Assembly: GCA_021234155.1 (NCBI GenBank)
Contig: JAJEKV010000004.1
Coordinates: 13,356,716-13,420,715 of the forward strand
Reading direction: 5' to 3'
Length of the DNA: 64,000 nucleotides
Origin: Isoetes taiwanensis
Taxonomy: Eukaryota; Streptophyta; Lycopodiopsida; Isoetales; Isoetaceae
A model generated the notes under the pieces. The model was given only the letters and a program-made list of their open reading frames with translations, searched no databases and was not told the origin of the DNA. This document shows positions 21,130 through 32,827 of this stretch, piece after piece (the stretch's first letter is position 1; each line of letters opens with the position of its first letter). Made by a program: the position numbers and the translations under genes.

Positions 21130-22893
21130 TAAATATCAAAAAAAAAATATATATATATACAAGAAATTTAATGCGTCCTACGGTGCATGTTCGAGTTTTA
21201 GCATGTTCCTATGCTGCAAGTTCTTATCGTGCCCTACATTCTAAAAGAATCTCTTGAGAATACTCTAAATTCATATATTCTAGATTCTAGCAAGGTTCTC
21301 TTGGAGGTTTCGTGAGTATTCCTTTAAATTTTATAAGATTCCCTCTAGATTCCATTAGATTTCCCTAGATTCTCCAAGATTCTATGAAGATCCCCTTAGA
21401 TCCCTTTAGATTTTATGAGATTGCCCTAGGTTCCCTTACATTACATGAGATTCAAAGAGATTCTATAAAGATTCCCTTAGATACTCTAAGATTTCATTAA
21501 CATTTTCTTAGATTCTCTTAGATTTTATGAAGATTCCTTTAGATCCCCCAGATTTTAAGAGAAACCCTTAGGCTTGTAAATATTTTCCTAGATTCTCTTA
21601 CATTTTATAAGATTTTCTTACATTCTATTAGATTCCTCTGGACTCCTTTACATTCTAGAACTTCTTAGAACATTCTAAGACTTTCTGAAACATTCTAAGA
21701 CTTTCAAAATATTCTAGATTCCTCTGGATTTCCTTACATTCACATAGATTCCCCTACATTTTAGAACATTCTAAAACTTATTAGAACAATTTGGAACTTT
21801 TTGGAAGAATTTTCCTAAATCCCCCCTAGATTCTCTTACATTTTATAAGATTTTCTTCATTCTATTAGATTCCTCTGGATTTCTTTACATTCTAGAACTT
21901 TTTAGAACATTGTAAGACTTTCTGAAACATGCTAAGACTTTCAAAATATTCTAGAACTTTCTGTTACATTCACATAGATTCCCCTACATTCTAGAACATT
22001 CTAAAACTTATTAGAACAATTTGGAACTTTCTGGAAGAATTTTCCTAGACCCCCCCTAGATTCTCTTATATTTCATAAGATTTTCTTACATTCTATTAGA
22101 TTCTTCTGGATTCCTTTACATTCTAGTACTTTTTAGAACATTGTAAGACTTTCTGAAACATTCTAAGATTTTCAAAATAATCTAGAACTTTCTGGAAGTA
22201 TTTCCCTAGATTTCCTTATATTCCCATAGATTCCCCTACATTCTAGAACATTCTAAAACTTATTAGAACAATTTGGAACTTTCTGGAAGAATTTTTTTAG
22301 ATCCCCCCTAGATTCTCTTATGTTCTAGAACTTTCTAGAAGATTCTAGAACTTTCTAGAGCCTTCCAGAACATTCTAGAACTTTCTTGAACTAGTTAGAA
22401 TGTTATAGTCTATTTTATCCTAATAGGAATATTACCCTTAAGTATATTTGAAACATAAATTATTCATAGAATTAATGCTTGGTTTAGTGGTTAGAGTGGG
22501 GGGTTTGGGGGGTCGAGGACCAGTGTTCGAATCCCCCCAACAACATAAAAAATTTTAAAAGCCTTTCCTTAAGGGACGAGCATTCAACATGAGCCTTAGG
22601 ATCTTAGACTCGATCAACGATCAAGATCTCACCATATAAAAGCAATATGAGCTGTAGGATCTATTACAAAAGGCTATATAGAATTTATATAAAATCAAAT
22701 CAACCTGGACCGTAGGATCGTCTATATAGAATATATATAGGAACTCCCAGCCCATCTGGACCACAGGATACTTCCCAAAGCCACGAGAGCCGTCGGATCT
22801 CTGATCAACGGTCGGATAAGCGCGACAAACATAAGAACATATATAAAAAAAAATATATATATATACAAGTTATTGTACTATGAGGGCTTGTAC
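21130..22893 (-). repeat. repeat family D, left copy
   Basis: An AT-rich block whose minus-strand reading matches the copy at 37985-40985. Shared parts include the end with TGCATGTTCGAGTTTTA (21187-21203), a long field of AGATTCCC-like repeats (21250-22380), an ACATTCTAGAA-rich stretch, the tRNA-like unit (22476-22541), a CCTTAAGGGACGAGC block, and a closing TATATATACAAG...TTGTACTATGAGGG end (22860-22892). No protein is encoded. The two copies lie in opposite orientation about 15 kb apart. Confidence 0.75.
22476..22541 (+). other. tRNA-like unit in repeat family D, left copy
   Basis: A D-arm-like box GGTTTAGTGGTTAGAG (22481-22496) is followed by a B-box-like TGTTCGAATCC (22524-22534). The whole is about 66 bases, tRNA-sized, but the anticodon arm is a run of Gs and no acceptor stem closes. 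This is a tRNA-derived element with Pol III boxes rather than a tRNA gene. Confidence 0.6.
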
Positions 22894-24160
22894 AAATTCG
22901 ACTAGAAGCCAAATGCAGTGTCATCCAACGAAGATCCTATAAAGATTCTCCAAGATTATCCAAAGACTCTAGAAAAATTTCCCTAGATACTATGAGATTC
23001 CATCAATGTTTGCTTATATTCCCCAAGATTCGCAGATCATTCCTCGAGGAATTGTACAAATTCGAGTAGAAGTCAAATTTAAAGTCATGCGATGAAGATT
23101 CTATAGAGATTCTCCAAGATTCCACCAAGATTCTCTAGATACTCAAAGATTTTATGAGGATTCCCTTAGATTCCTTTAGATTCTTAAAGATTCTCTTGAG
23201 ATTCCCCTAGATTCCCAAAGATTATCCTAAGATTCCTCAAGATTCCATGTAGATTCTTCAAGATTTTCTTAGATTCTATGAAGACCCCCCTATAGAACAC
23301 ATCTAGTGTCAAAGATTCCCCTACATCCCCTTGGATTCCCCCTAAATTCCCCAAAATTCCATAAACATCCCCTAGATTCTTAAGGTTCTACAAAGATTCC
23401 CTTAGATTTTCAAAGATTATCTGAAGATTCTTTTAGATTCCCTAAGATTCTATGTAGATTCTCCTAGATTCCCTTAGATTCTATCAAGATTCCACTACAT
23501 TCTCTAAGATTCCATAAAGATTCCCCCTGATTCTCAAACATTTTTTGAAGATTCTCTTAGATTCCTCTATATTCGTTTGATTTCCATAGATTCGTTAAGA
23601 TTCTCTTGACATTTCCTTAATTCCAAAGGTTATCCCAAGATTCCTCTAGATTCCTTTAGATTCTTAAATATTCTCTTGAAATTCCCTTAGATTCCCAAAT
23701 ATTATCCTAAGATTCCTCTAGATTCTCCAAGATTCCATGTAGATTCTTCTAGATTCCCTTAGATTCTATGAAGATTCCCCTGTAGAATGCACCTACTGTC
23801 AAAGATTCCCCTAGATCCTTTGAAATCTCCTGCGATTCCCTAAGATTCCACAAACATCCCCCTAGATTCTTAAGGTTCTATAAAGATTCCCCTAGATTTT
23901 CAAAGATTATTTGAAGATTCGTTTAGATTCCCCAAGATTCTATGTAGATTCTTATAGATTCCCTTAAGTTCTATGAAGATCCCCTTAGATCTCTAAGATT
24001 CCATCGAGATTTCCCTCGATTCTTAAACTTTTTTGAAGTTTTTTTTAAATTCCCCTAGATTCCTTAAGATTCTCTTGAAATTCCTTTGATTTTCAAAGAT
24101 TATCCCAATATCTCTCGAATTCCCTTAGATTCTATGAATATTCCCTCTAGATTATCCAAC
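22894..24160. repeat. field of degenerate AGATTC/CCCTTAGATTCTA repeats
   Basis: Almost the whole stretch consists of imperfect units of roughly 11-14 bases ending in AGATTC, AGATTCC or AGATTCTA, with local longer duplications: TACAAATTCGASTAGAAG at 22899 and 23047, TTCTTAAGGTTCTA at 23377 and 23868. No open frame or known motif. The same repeats in reverse complement occur at 26.1-26.4, 37.6-38.0, 38.8-39.5 and 40.1-40.9 kb. Confidence 0.8.
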
Positions 24161-24730
24161 ATTGCACGGAATGATGCCAAACCACTACTCATTGGAAAGC
24201 ATTTGATGAGAGGAATCCAACGGTGTGGGTCCCACTTTGATCCGAGACCTCCACCGCAAGATAAAGTCGTTTTGCCACAGAAAAAGGAAGCTTCCAAGAA
24301 AGCTTCATAATTAATGAGTTGCCACCTCACTATCTTTTTATTAAATAAAGGGTGCCATCTCACCTCTTTAATATAAAAAATTCTAATTTAATAAAAAAAT
24401 GAATGGTTAGGATTTATCCTCCCCCCTTTGATCTAACGGTTAAGATTGCTTGCACCAAATCCACTTTTAAGGAATGCTTCCTTGCACTTTCTTTATAAAA
24501 ATTAAGGGCCATGATTTCTCCTTCCCTTTTGATCTGACGGCTTAGAGACATGGTGCATGCCCCTATGCATGCCCCCATCATACTTCTATGCCCATGCATG
24601 ACCTCCCCCATGAGGTGGCGGCATCATGGCCTTCCATTTTCAATTGGACGGCTGGCATTAATCTTTATATAGCATGGGTACATCCTTTCCTGGGACACAT
24701 AGAATAGTTTTATATATATAATGATAATGA

Positions 24731-24777
<47 letters not shown>

Positions 24778-25345
24778 TATATATATACACGTATTAGATG
24801 TGTGTTTTGTCATCCCATGCCCATGTTCATAGAGATTCATCCCAGCCGTCCAATCACGAAATGAAAGGCCAGGATAATGCCACCTCATTGAGGTGCATGG
24901 ATGGCCATGATGGGCATGCATGGGCATGCATGGGGGCATGCACCACATCCCCAAACCGTTGGATCAAAAGGGGAGAATAAATCCTAGCCCTTGATTTTTG
25001 TGAAGAAGGTGCAAGGAAGGTGCCAAAAAAAAAAAGTTGGTGCAGCAGATCTCAACCGTTAGATTAAAAGGTGAGCATAAATCCTAGCCATTAACTTTTT
25101 AATATTAAATTGATTTTTTTTCTTTTAAAGGAGGTGAGGTGGCACCCTCATTAATAAAAAAGGTAGTGAGGTGGCAAAGTATTTATGAATGGACTTTCTA
25201 GGAAGCTTCCTTCTGTTTAATCATTTTGAAGCCCGTGAGCTTGCAAGTGAGGGTCTGGGATGAAGGTGGGGCCTACGCCGTTGGATTCCTCTCGTCGAGA
25301 CCTTTCTAAGGAGTGGGGCTTTGGCACTATTTTATCGCGATGACC
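24155..25345. mobile_element. 1.2-kb foldback element
   Basis: The left arm (about 24155-24715) and right arm (about 24795-25345) are reverse complements over some 560 bp, by eye roughly three quarters identical. Landmarks pair in order: GAGGAATCCAACGG (24211-24224) with CCGTTGGATTCCTC (25279-25292), GAGTTGCCACCTCACTATC with GGTAGTGAGGTGGCAAAG, and GGACGGCTGGC with CAGCCGTCC. The loop holds a (TATC)n tract. It encodes nothing recognisable. The form fits a foldback or very long-TIR nonautonomous DNA transposon; no target duplication was found. Confidence 0.75.
24731..24777 (+). repeat. (TATC)n microsatellite
   Basis: About eleven and a half perfect TATC units in the loop of the foldback element. 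Confidence 0.95.
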
Positions 25346-25740
25346 CGGCGTGATCGATGTGTGATTTTGTCATCCCATGGGTCATGTTCATAGAGATTGA
25401 TCCTAGCCGTCAAATGACAAAATCAAGGGTTGTTATAATTCCACCTCATGTGATGCATGGATGGGCACGATGTGCACATGCATACATATGCACATACATG
25501 CATGGGCCATGCACCATGCACATGGGCCGTTAGATGGGGGAAGGTGAAATTTGGATCGTTCAAACTATAAGAGAGGAAGGTGACAAGAAGTTCCTATGCA
25601 TGTGGTTAGGTGGCATACATGTGCATGCAAGCATTTATTGTAATCATGAGGTGTTAGTTGAGGTGGCTTTGTAGATTTATTTGCCACCATATCTTATCTA
25701 TATTTAATATATAGATTTTGAGGTGGCATTGTAATTAATT
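25346..25740 (+). repeat. partial direct copy of the foldback right arm
   Basis: The stretch from TGTGTGATTTTGTCATCCCATG (25360) repeats the right arm from 24799 (TGTGTTTTGTCATCCCATG) in the same order, through CATAGAGATTGATCC, the palindromic ATGCACATG region and GGCCGTTAGAT near 25530. It then diverges into AT-rich sequence without genes. Confidence 0.65.
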
Positions 25741-25746
25741 TATGCA

Positions 25747-26009
25747 TTTTTTGCCTTTTAATATAGAATATAAAAATCTTAATGTGAAACGTGGCAAGCC
25801 ATATCTTGCTTTCTTTTCAAGTTTTCTTTCAAACTTTAACCATGAGGACGAGCTTGATGTAACTACATGGCAACATTTTTTGCCTTTTATTATAGAAAAA
25901 CCTTAATGTGGGACGTGGCAAAGCTATATTTTGCTTTCTTTTCATGTTTTCTTTCGATCTTTAACCATGAGGACGAGCTTGATGTCATGTGAACTACGTG
26001 GCAACCTAT
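25747..26009 (+). repeat. 129-bp tandem duplication
   Basis: Two units beginning TTTTTGCCTTTTA start at about 25747 and 25876. Both end in CATGAGGACGAGCTTGATG and a short variable tail. No coding potential. Confidence 0.8.
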
Positions 26010-26039
26010 TTGGTTTTCCTTCCAACACCTTTTTTTTTT

Positions 26040-26486
26040 TCTAAACTAAGGGCGCCTAGAATCTTTGGAAAATTATTCCTCTCCTTCTTCTCTACGAAGT
26101 TCTAGCTTCGCACTCCATGAGCGTCCGCTAAAACTCTCGCACTAGGGGAATCTTCATAGAGTCTAAGCGAATCTAAGGAACCTTGGGAGAATCTTTGGAA
26201 ACATAGGGGAATCTTATGAGAATCCTGGGGTATTCTTAAGGAACCTTAGGGAATCTAAGGGGATATAGGGGAATCTTAAGGGAATCTAGGGATTCTTAAA
26301 CAAATTCATGTGAATCCCTGTAGAATAATGTGGAATCTTTGTAGGATCTTAGGAAATCCAAGAGAAACTTTGTAGAATTTTAGGGAATCTACGAGAAATG
26401 CACAGGGATCTAGGGATGTTTTTAGAATATTGGACAGTCTTAATAGAATGTTGGCAAAACTTGGGTTATACTTTCTAATGTGCGTA
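26040..26486 (+). repeat. GAATCT-type repeat field, opposite orientation
   Basis: Degenerate GGGAATCTAAGG-like repeats, the reverse complement of the AGATTC field at 22.9-24.2 kb, run to a GTACATTCGAT motif at 26484. The same motif precedes the right copy of family D at 37984. Confidence 0.7.
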
Positions 26487-26670
26487 CATTCGATTCATAC
26501 ACTCCCTCATGGTACAAATACTTGTATATCTCTTATATATATACAATTATATTTGTGTGTAGATGTGTGTAGACAGTTTGATCTCGGCCGTCCATCTCAG
26601 ATCTGGACGGCCCACGTGAAGCCCCCAAATAACCCACCTTAAATGACCCCTTAATTTTGGGGCTTTTGAT
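26487..26670 (+). repeat. left member of a 165-180-bp direct repeat pair
   Basis: From ACTCCCTCATGGTACAAATA through TGTGTAGATGTGTGTAGACA and a hairpin GGCCGTCC-loop-GGACGGCC (26586-26612) to GGGGCTTTTGATCTGG. The second member is at 30963-31127. The beginning is the same end sequence as family D. Confidence 0.8.
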
Positions 26671-27487
26671 CTGGACGGTTGGATTTGGGGTTTTAATCTT
26701 GGCCGTTCATAAAAAGGTGATCGAAATTAATACCATTAAAGAGGTGGCACCACAGTAAATGGTCTTTTTGACCTTAGCAGAGTCAATTAATAATGCATTT
26801 AATGACCCATTATACGTGCCATTGAGTCTTAATGGGAAAAAAAAAATTAATGGATCGATTTTCTTCTGCCCATCCTACCATCGTGTATGACCAAGGTCCG
26901 GTGGCGCCATGGCAGAGCTCCAAACTGAAGCTCGAATGGCCGTTTTTTATTATCTTGGTTTTTTTCTTGCCATGCATATGAAGTATTCCAGCGTCTATGA
27001 CTCTGCTGGACTGTAAGATCGAGCCACTGCAGCTTGGTTGCTCTAAATGGGTTCAAAACATTTAGTGCGGTGTTTTGCCCTTTTAGCTCCAAATTGATTG
27101 TTTTTAGGTTTGAACAATTTCATTCGATGCATGGCGGAGGTGCTACACGGACGGTATGGCGAGAGTGTTTGAAACCATTTCTCGAGCCCGAAAAGAGTTA
27201 AACAACAAGATGCCATAAGACCTCCCGGCCCCGGATTCGACCTTCCTGTGTCGCTTTGATCTTCGCGAGTCCGGCTACCATGGCTCCAATCCAGGGTTTG
27301 TTGGCCCTTAACACCCCAAATCGATCTATCTGGACCAGTTTCGGCCCCTCTTGGAGCCATTCCGACCTGCTGCTTGCCGGGTGTAGATAAGAATTAGACC
27401 TCATATGCAAGAAAGTATTTGCATGAGCCAAAGTGCACTTGTTACCGCATCCGCAATGATAAAGCTTAGCCAGCCCCCTTAGGTCAT
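26671..27487. other. no gene recognised
   Basis: Short overlapping frames on both strands with no family features. The GC content is somewhat higher than in the flanks, as expected of former coding sequence, but no similarity could be read before 27488. Confidence 0.4.
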
Positions 27488-28190
27488 CATCGGTGTTGAT
27501 TTGCTTGGAAATGCGGCGGGTTGCTTTGGGTCATATGAGTAAAGGTCGTTCATGTTTCCTCATACATTCGAGAAAATGTTAACCTTCATTGGTCATAGCA
27601 GAATCGAAAAGGCAATGTTGAGGATATTGGAGGTGGTATTCGAGAGGGTGGTGAGGCTTTAGCTAAAGGTTTATTCAGAGGTGTAACCGTAGATATATTT
27701 AAACCCTTTGAGGGGGCCAAGTCATCTGGTGTGGAGGGTTTTATACTGTGGTGTTGGCAAAGGTGTGATTCGTCTTTGCAGTTCAACCGATGAGTGGAAT
27801 TTTAGATCTCCTTTCAAGACAACGAAGGGGCTAATGCCACAAGGATGAAAATTATGCCGCTCTCACCCCCGAAGAAAACCTTTTGGGCCATAGGGCGCCT
27901 GGGGTTATTAGTGGTGATAATATTCTTCGTCCGTATGATGAATATAGAGCTCATGGACAGGTATGGTTGGCACCTGGTACTTTCAATAGATCTGCGCAGT
28001 CTGTCTCATTTTAAACAAATTGTAATGTGTCCTTTTACAAATGGCTCAACGCAAAGACTTTGTATTTGGGCCGATGGATCTCTTCCCAATTGTGGAAAAT
28101 TTGCTTCTACGGATGCATATGAAGATCATTTCCTCCTTCCCAAAGGCCGGATACTCTTAATAACTCACCTTCGGCGTGTTTCTTCTTGGT
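27488..28190 (+). pseudogene. VPS13: VPS13 fragment, C-terminal region
   Basis: Pieces of a plant VPS13-type protein appear in order but in shifting frames: VDLLGNAAGCFG (about 27500) with GHMSKG (near 27528), then EDIGGGIREGGEALAKGLFR and GVTVDIFKPFEGAKSSGVEG (27618-27740), VGKGVIR (near 27755), ISGDNILRPYDEYRAHGQV (27907-27963), and GKFASTDAYEDHFLLPKGRI (28093-28152). VPS13 is a bridge-like lipid transfer protein at membrane contact sites; these pieces belong to the conserved region near its C-terminus. Several frameshifts and stops (for example after GVEGF and before LRPYDE) rule out function. Between HGQV and GKFAST about 130 bp do not match, possibly a retained intron starting GTATGG. 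It is flanked by the direct repeats at 26487 and 30963, which suggests capture, but an old dying gene is possible. Confidence 0.85.
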
Positions 28191-30540
28191 ACAATTAAAT
28201 TGGTGAATAGGCGGTGATTATTTATTTGTTAACACATATATACACATGCGACGCGCAAATCGAAATCCATTTGGTCGAAATGAGCCAAGCTATTTCATAA
28301 TCCATGCACAATATCTTTGGGATATATTGTGGAAAGACCGGATAGGGTTGAGCTTCTTCTAAAGGAGTTGCCATTTTGTTTTCATTGGATAGCTTTTAAT
28401 TTGAAAATAGTTTACTACTTGGCGGGGTAATAGCAATGTCTCTAGTGTGGAGATATGGTGGCACAAAAGGGAATAGATGAGACCCCGTCGATGAGCATCG
28501 AAATTTCATTACCGCGTGGGGTTGTATGGTGATCTCGAAACACCATACAACCATAGAGCATTACGACCTTCATCTAGAACCATAGAGCATTACCACTGGA
28601 ACCGAGGACCGAGAGGTACTGATCATAATGAAACACCATTAACATTGATATTTGTCTCTTATTTATCGATCTATTCGCCTACGTGCCAAAACCCAAAGTG
28701 TGGTCGCTTTTATGACCATTCTTGATTGTTTTCATTCCGTTCAATATGTTCTTCCCTATTTGCTGCAAAGATGTAGCTCATAGCTTCATGATTTAAGCCT
28801 ATTTTTACCACTTTGTGCTTGCGAACTGGAAGACCCAGAATTCATTTTGTCTTTTAATTGTTGGAATGTGGAAGAATGAACTAAAAACGGGCTCTTGTGA
28901 TGGGAATGAAAAAATTCGTATTTTTAATTTTGTGGAAGCGTGTTCTTCGCAGATCATTGGCGAGCAAGAGAGTTCCAAGGCGGCGAATATGTATGCAACG
29001 GATTTGTCAAGATTAGTCTCAGAGATTCGATTACCAAAGTTATGCAGATAGGATCCTCCTTCCGGGTAATTTTTTAATCCTTACTTATAGCTTTGTAAAT
29101 TTCATTTTCGCCCTACCTTTGCTTCCAATATAGCCATAAATTTTTGTGCTTTTAGACATTTTAACGTTCCGTGACCTTTCAATCGATCTTAGATCGTCGT
29201 CTATTTAATTCTTTGCTCTGGATGAATCATGACCCAACAATTTTTTACCATGCTAGTAGGCTCTTCAGGGTGTTTGATAAGGATGTAATATCATGATTAT
29301 AAGTCGTGCTTTCGAGAAATAAGCACGAGAAGGAGGCCGTAATGCTCTTTAGGCAATGCAAGTGACATAAATGGGTGCACCGCTTTGTGTTTTAAGTGTG
29401 CGTGCATCCGCCTCTACGCTTGACCGGGATAAATGCAAAATGTTGGCACATAGATGGTGCGCCGTGGAAAGTTATTGCATGCGCATTGTAACTCGCATAT
29501 GTATGCAAATTGTTGGCACGTAGATGGTGCTTGGTAAGGTGGTGGCGAGGCTACTTTGTCGCATGTGGTCTGCAGTGTTAGGAACCTCCTTTCTATAATT
29601 CGCGATCCTAGTCTATATGTGCCGCTTTTAGACTTTGCATGCCTACATATTGCGTGAAGAATGTCTTTATGTTGAGGCTCAAATAATACATCCGGGTAAA
29701 ATGTCTTGCCTATGCCTGTGCTTAGAGAAGCCCGATTTCGCTCCTTGCTTATATTCAATTAAGGGTTAGGTGTGCATGTTTTATGCGGGTTGGATGCTTT
29801 GATATAGTGTGTTTCTTCGCTTTGATATAGTGTGCTTGCTGCGCAGGATAGAATGTGCACGACCCACCGCCGCCACATGCATCTTCTTTGTATCTTGTGG
29901 TTATTCATGCCGCTTTGGCGTGAATTTGCCCCAATTTGCCCCGAGAATCATATTCACTATATTCTTGGATCAGCAAATTGCTTGAACACTCTATAGCATC
30001 GCTTCGCCACCATAATCTATGCATATGTGTTGTTGCTGAAGAAGTCCTGATATGCGGGCCACACTCCAAATTCGAAATCATATTGAGTGGTTGGTTATTT
30101 ATTAAATGGAACTTTTCTATTGCATCCAAAGACCTGCTGCATCTGTACAAGTAACATGCCTGGCCATTTGCAAGGAAGTTGGGAAGCGGCTATTAACAAT
30201 AGACAAATCAACACATTTTGCTCTTCAAGTTGCGTTTTGTGGCCACGGTAATTGCAGCCACAGTAATAGGGCTTTTGCCCTTTGTAAAGATGACATGTTT
30301 CTTTTCCTTCATCACAATATCAAGGACTCATGATTTAGATTTTTTGCAAATAGCCTTTTCGACTCTCCATATGCCCGAAAACCAACAATAATAGCAATGG
30401 TTAATAAAAGGTTGTTACCTTCTTATGGTGCCACATTGTTTAAGGTCAAAATGTTAGACGTGGTAAAGAATGCATAAGGTTTACAAGAATGCATAAAGTT
30501 TACGTATATAGGGCTTTACGAAAATGTATAGGGGAACGAT
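28191..30540. other. no gene recognised
   Basis: Short frames only (for example 28815-29051 plus, 29414-29758 minus). A small local repeat around TTGTTGGCAC.TAGATGGTGC occurs at about 29440 and 29510. Further remnants of the VPS13 locus may lie here, but none could be read. Confidence 0.4.
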
Positions 30541-30619
30541 AAAGGGCCTCACAATGATAAAGGGCCCTGCAATGACGACAAAGGGCCTCGTAATGATAAA
30601 GGGCCCTGCAATGACGATA
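30541..30619. repeat. 41-bp tandem duplication
   Basis: Units of the form AAAGGGCCTCRCAATGATAA followed by AGGGCCCTGCAATGACGA occur twice in a row, near 30543 and 30583. Confidence 0.75.
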
Positions 30620-30666
30620 GTTGAGAGCACGTCTGCCATTGTTGCAGATAAAGAGCTCCTTTTTCA

Positions 30667-30800
30667 TTCCCTTGCAATATAGATGATGTGGAGGGATTTT
30701 TGCATCAATGGACTCAAACAAGCATCTCCTCCATTCCCCTACAATATAGAAGACGTGGAGGGATTTTTGTATCAATGGATCCAAACAGGCATCTCTTGAG
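30667..30800 (+). repeat. 67-bp tandem duplication
   Basis: Two units beginning TTCCCYTRCAATATAGA start at 30667 and 30734, both containing GTGGAGGGATTTTTG. Confidence 0.8.
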
Positions 30801-30962
30801 TTTTCTGTTCCTGTTATTTATTGAAGTCCTGATATGCAGTATTCCTGTTCTGATCCGAGGGCGAGCATTCCAAGAGGGGAGGAATTTCACCATAACTGAT
30901 ATGCGTTTTTTACACTGTGACTGCAAGTTTGACGTTGACTTCTTAGTAAGCAACCAGTCGAC

Positions 30963-31127
30963 TTCATATACTCCCTTATAGTACAAATACTTGTACAATT
31001 ATATTTGTGTGTAGATGTGTGTAGACAATTAAATCTCGGCCGTCCATCTCAGATCTGGACGGCCCACGTGAAGCCCCCAAATAAGCCACCTCAAATCACC
31101 CCTTTATTTGGGGCTTTTGATCTGGGC
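30963..31127 (+). repeat. right member of the direct repeat pair
   Basis: Matches 26487-26670 from TACTCCCTTATAGTACAAAT through the GGCCGTCC hairpin to GGGGCTTTTGATCTGG. It lacks the TATATCTCTTATATAT insert of the left member. The pair encloses about 4.3 kb, including the VPS13 fragment. Confidence 0.8.
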
Positions 31128-32333
31128 CCTAGAATGTGCTAGATCAATGGCTTAGATTTCATCGCCCATATTAAATGCAATAATTAATGCCAACCGAGTG
31201 GCAAGAACCTATACTTATTACAGAAATCTCGAGAGAAAGTCTTCGAGATGTTTCGGCAAAAAATATCTTTGAGATATCTGATGATTTCTTCAAGCCCTGA
31301 CTGCTCTGCTTTGTTCGATAACCCATTCATACTCGATCCGCTCCTCCGGCCAAGTTAAGCTTGGGATCTTGTGTTTTTGTCAAAAATCCGTCTGTACAAA
31401 TTGTGGGCACAGAAATGCTATACCTATCTGCGATCTACACAGGTAAGGTTTCTAGATTTCTATAGTGCAGTATCCTTGTCTTGCGATTACCATGCTTTCC
31501 CGGAATAACATTATGATTTCCAGGATTTTGTGCTCTACACACGAAGCTATTGCAAAGGACTGTATTTTCTGCTATAGCGGCCAGGGATATGAGGAACCAT
31601 AACATGCTTTTCCCCTTTCTTGCGCGTTATGTCCTGTACACCGGAGGTAGCCAGTGATTTCGACCAGGTAAGACATTCCTGGGCCATCGATTCTATCTTA
31701 TCTTCCCTGCTTTTTTCTGTACTAACATGCCCATATTTGTCAATGCCACCAAAGAATCTTGAAGCAGACACTTAGAGGGCATTGCAACTGCGATTACTTT
31801 TTCTGTTACGGTTCAGGCAGCCAAAGCAAAAGCGGAAATGCCTCCATTTTAATATGCAGCTATCGTCTGATATGCGCACTCGCAAATAAGATCTACAACT
31901 TTTGATCTACTTTTATCTGCTCTATTATTAACTCTGATTTTGTCGTCTGTGTTTTGACAAAGAATCAAGCTGTGGCTATGGCGACTACGAGTTCTTTAGC
32001 ATGAGACAACATTCAAAGGTTATCATTCGCGCTCCAGCTGGGTTTCAGCATTCCTATTTGTAGATCTACTTCAGATAAGCCCTTCGCACTGTCCATTTTG
32101 AAAATTTGTTTTTTCCGAATGCGTCACGTTAAAAAATTCTATTTGACTTAGATCCATTTAAATTTGTTCTCACGTATACTGATCGCTGCCTATTTTTTTA
32201 TATGCAGGAACAACGTTGTGCAATTTTGTAGGAGTTAACCAAGTTTAATGTCTTTTGCAACGGTGCTAGTTTTGGCAAGGGAAATTGGCATAGGAAGGTA
32301 CAGGTTACTTGTGCTCACCTTAGTCCAACTCTG
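31128..32333. other. no gene recognised
   Basis: AT-rich with several pyrimidine tracts ending in CAG, as in plant introns, but no exon-like stretch that I can identify. Confidence 0.4.
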
Positions 32334-32827
32334 ATGATCACTGTTGGCAAGACACTAGTAAAAATAGAAAAAGATTTGCTACAAGTTCTTTCTGCCGATG
32401 ATGGTGGGGAGTCCACGAATTGGGAGGCCGATAGTTATACAGCAAAATGGCAATGCCTTTTTATATTCATGAAGTATGAAAACTGCAAGGCTGCTTTTGA
32501 CTACTTGTCGACAGTAACTTGGAAGCAGGGGATATGTCCGTTGTTGATGCATCTGCAATTCTTCTACTTCTCTTCAGCAAAAACTGTTTTGCTACAGGAC
32601 CAAAAATTTGGGCTAGATATTTTGTAGGCAGCTGGCTTGCGATGAAAGGCCTTTCTTCACTTGCAATGAAGTGGTTGGAGTGGAGCCTAGTTTATGCCAA
32701 ACATGTTGAATACAAGTTGGAGCTTAATCTAGTGAAGTATCATGCAAGCATCTGCGAGAGGTTGAAGGCGGCTGCAACCGAGAAAACAGCGGAGCTGGAG
32801 GCTGTCCTTACATCAATGGATACATGA
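32334..32827 (+). pseudogene. unrecognised exon-like ORF pair
   Basis: Two overlapping frames (32334-32627 and 32519-32827) look like one coding stretch with a frameshift near 32520-32620. The first reads through TNWEADSYTAKWQCLFIF. The second is helical and rich in Leu, Ala and Lys, ending YHASICERLKAAATEKTAEL and a stop at 32825-32827. The composition is that of a soluble helical protein. The stretch is followed by a pyrimidine tract and CAG (32871-32884), as at an intron end. No family was recognised, and the function is unknown. Confidence 0.35.

Noticed and set aside
22476-22541. A functional tRNA gene
   Set aside because: A- and B-like boxes are present but the anticodon arm is a G run and no acceptor stem closes; three diverged copies share non-tRNA flanks.
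21250-24160. CRISPR-like or regular satellite array
   Set aside because: Units vary in length and sequence with no constant spacers, and the genome is eukaryotic.
24731-24777. Independent significance of the TATC microsatellite
   Set aside because: Common simple repeat; only its place in the loop of the foldback element is of note.
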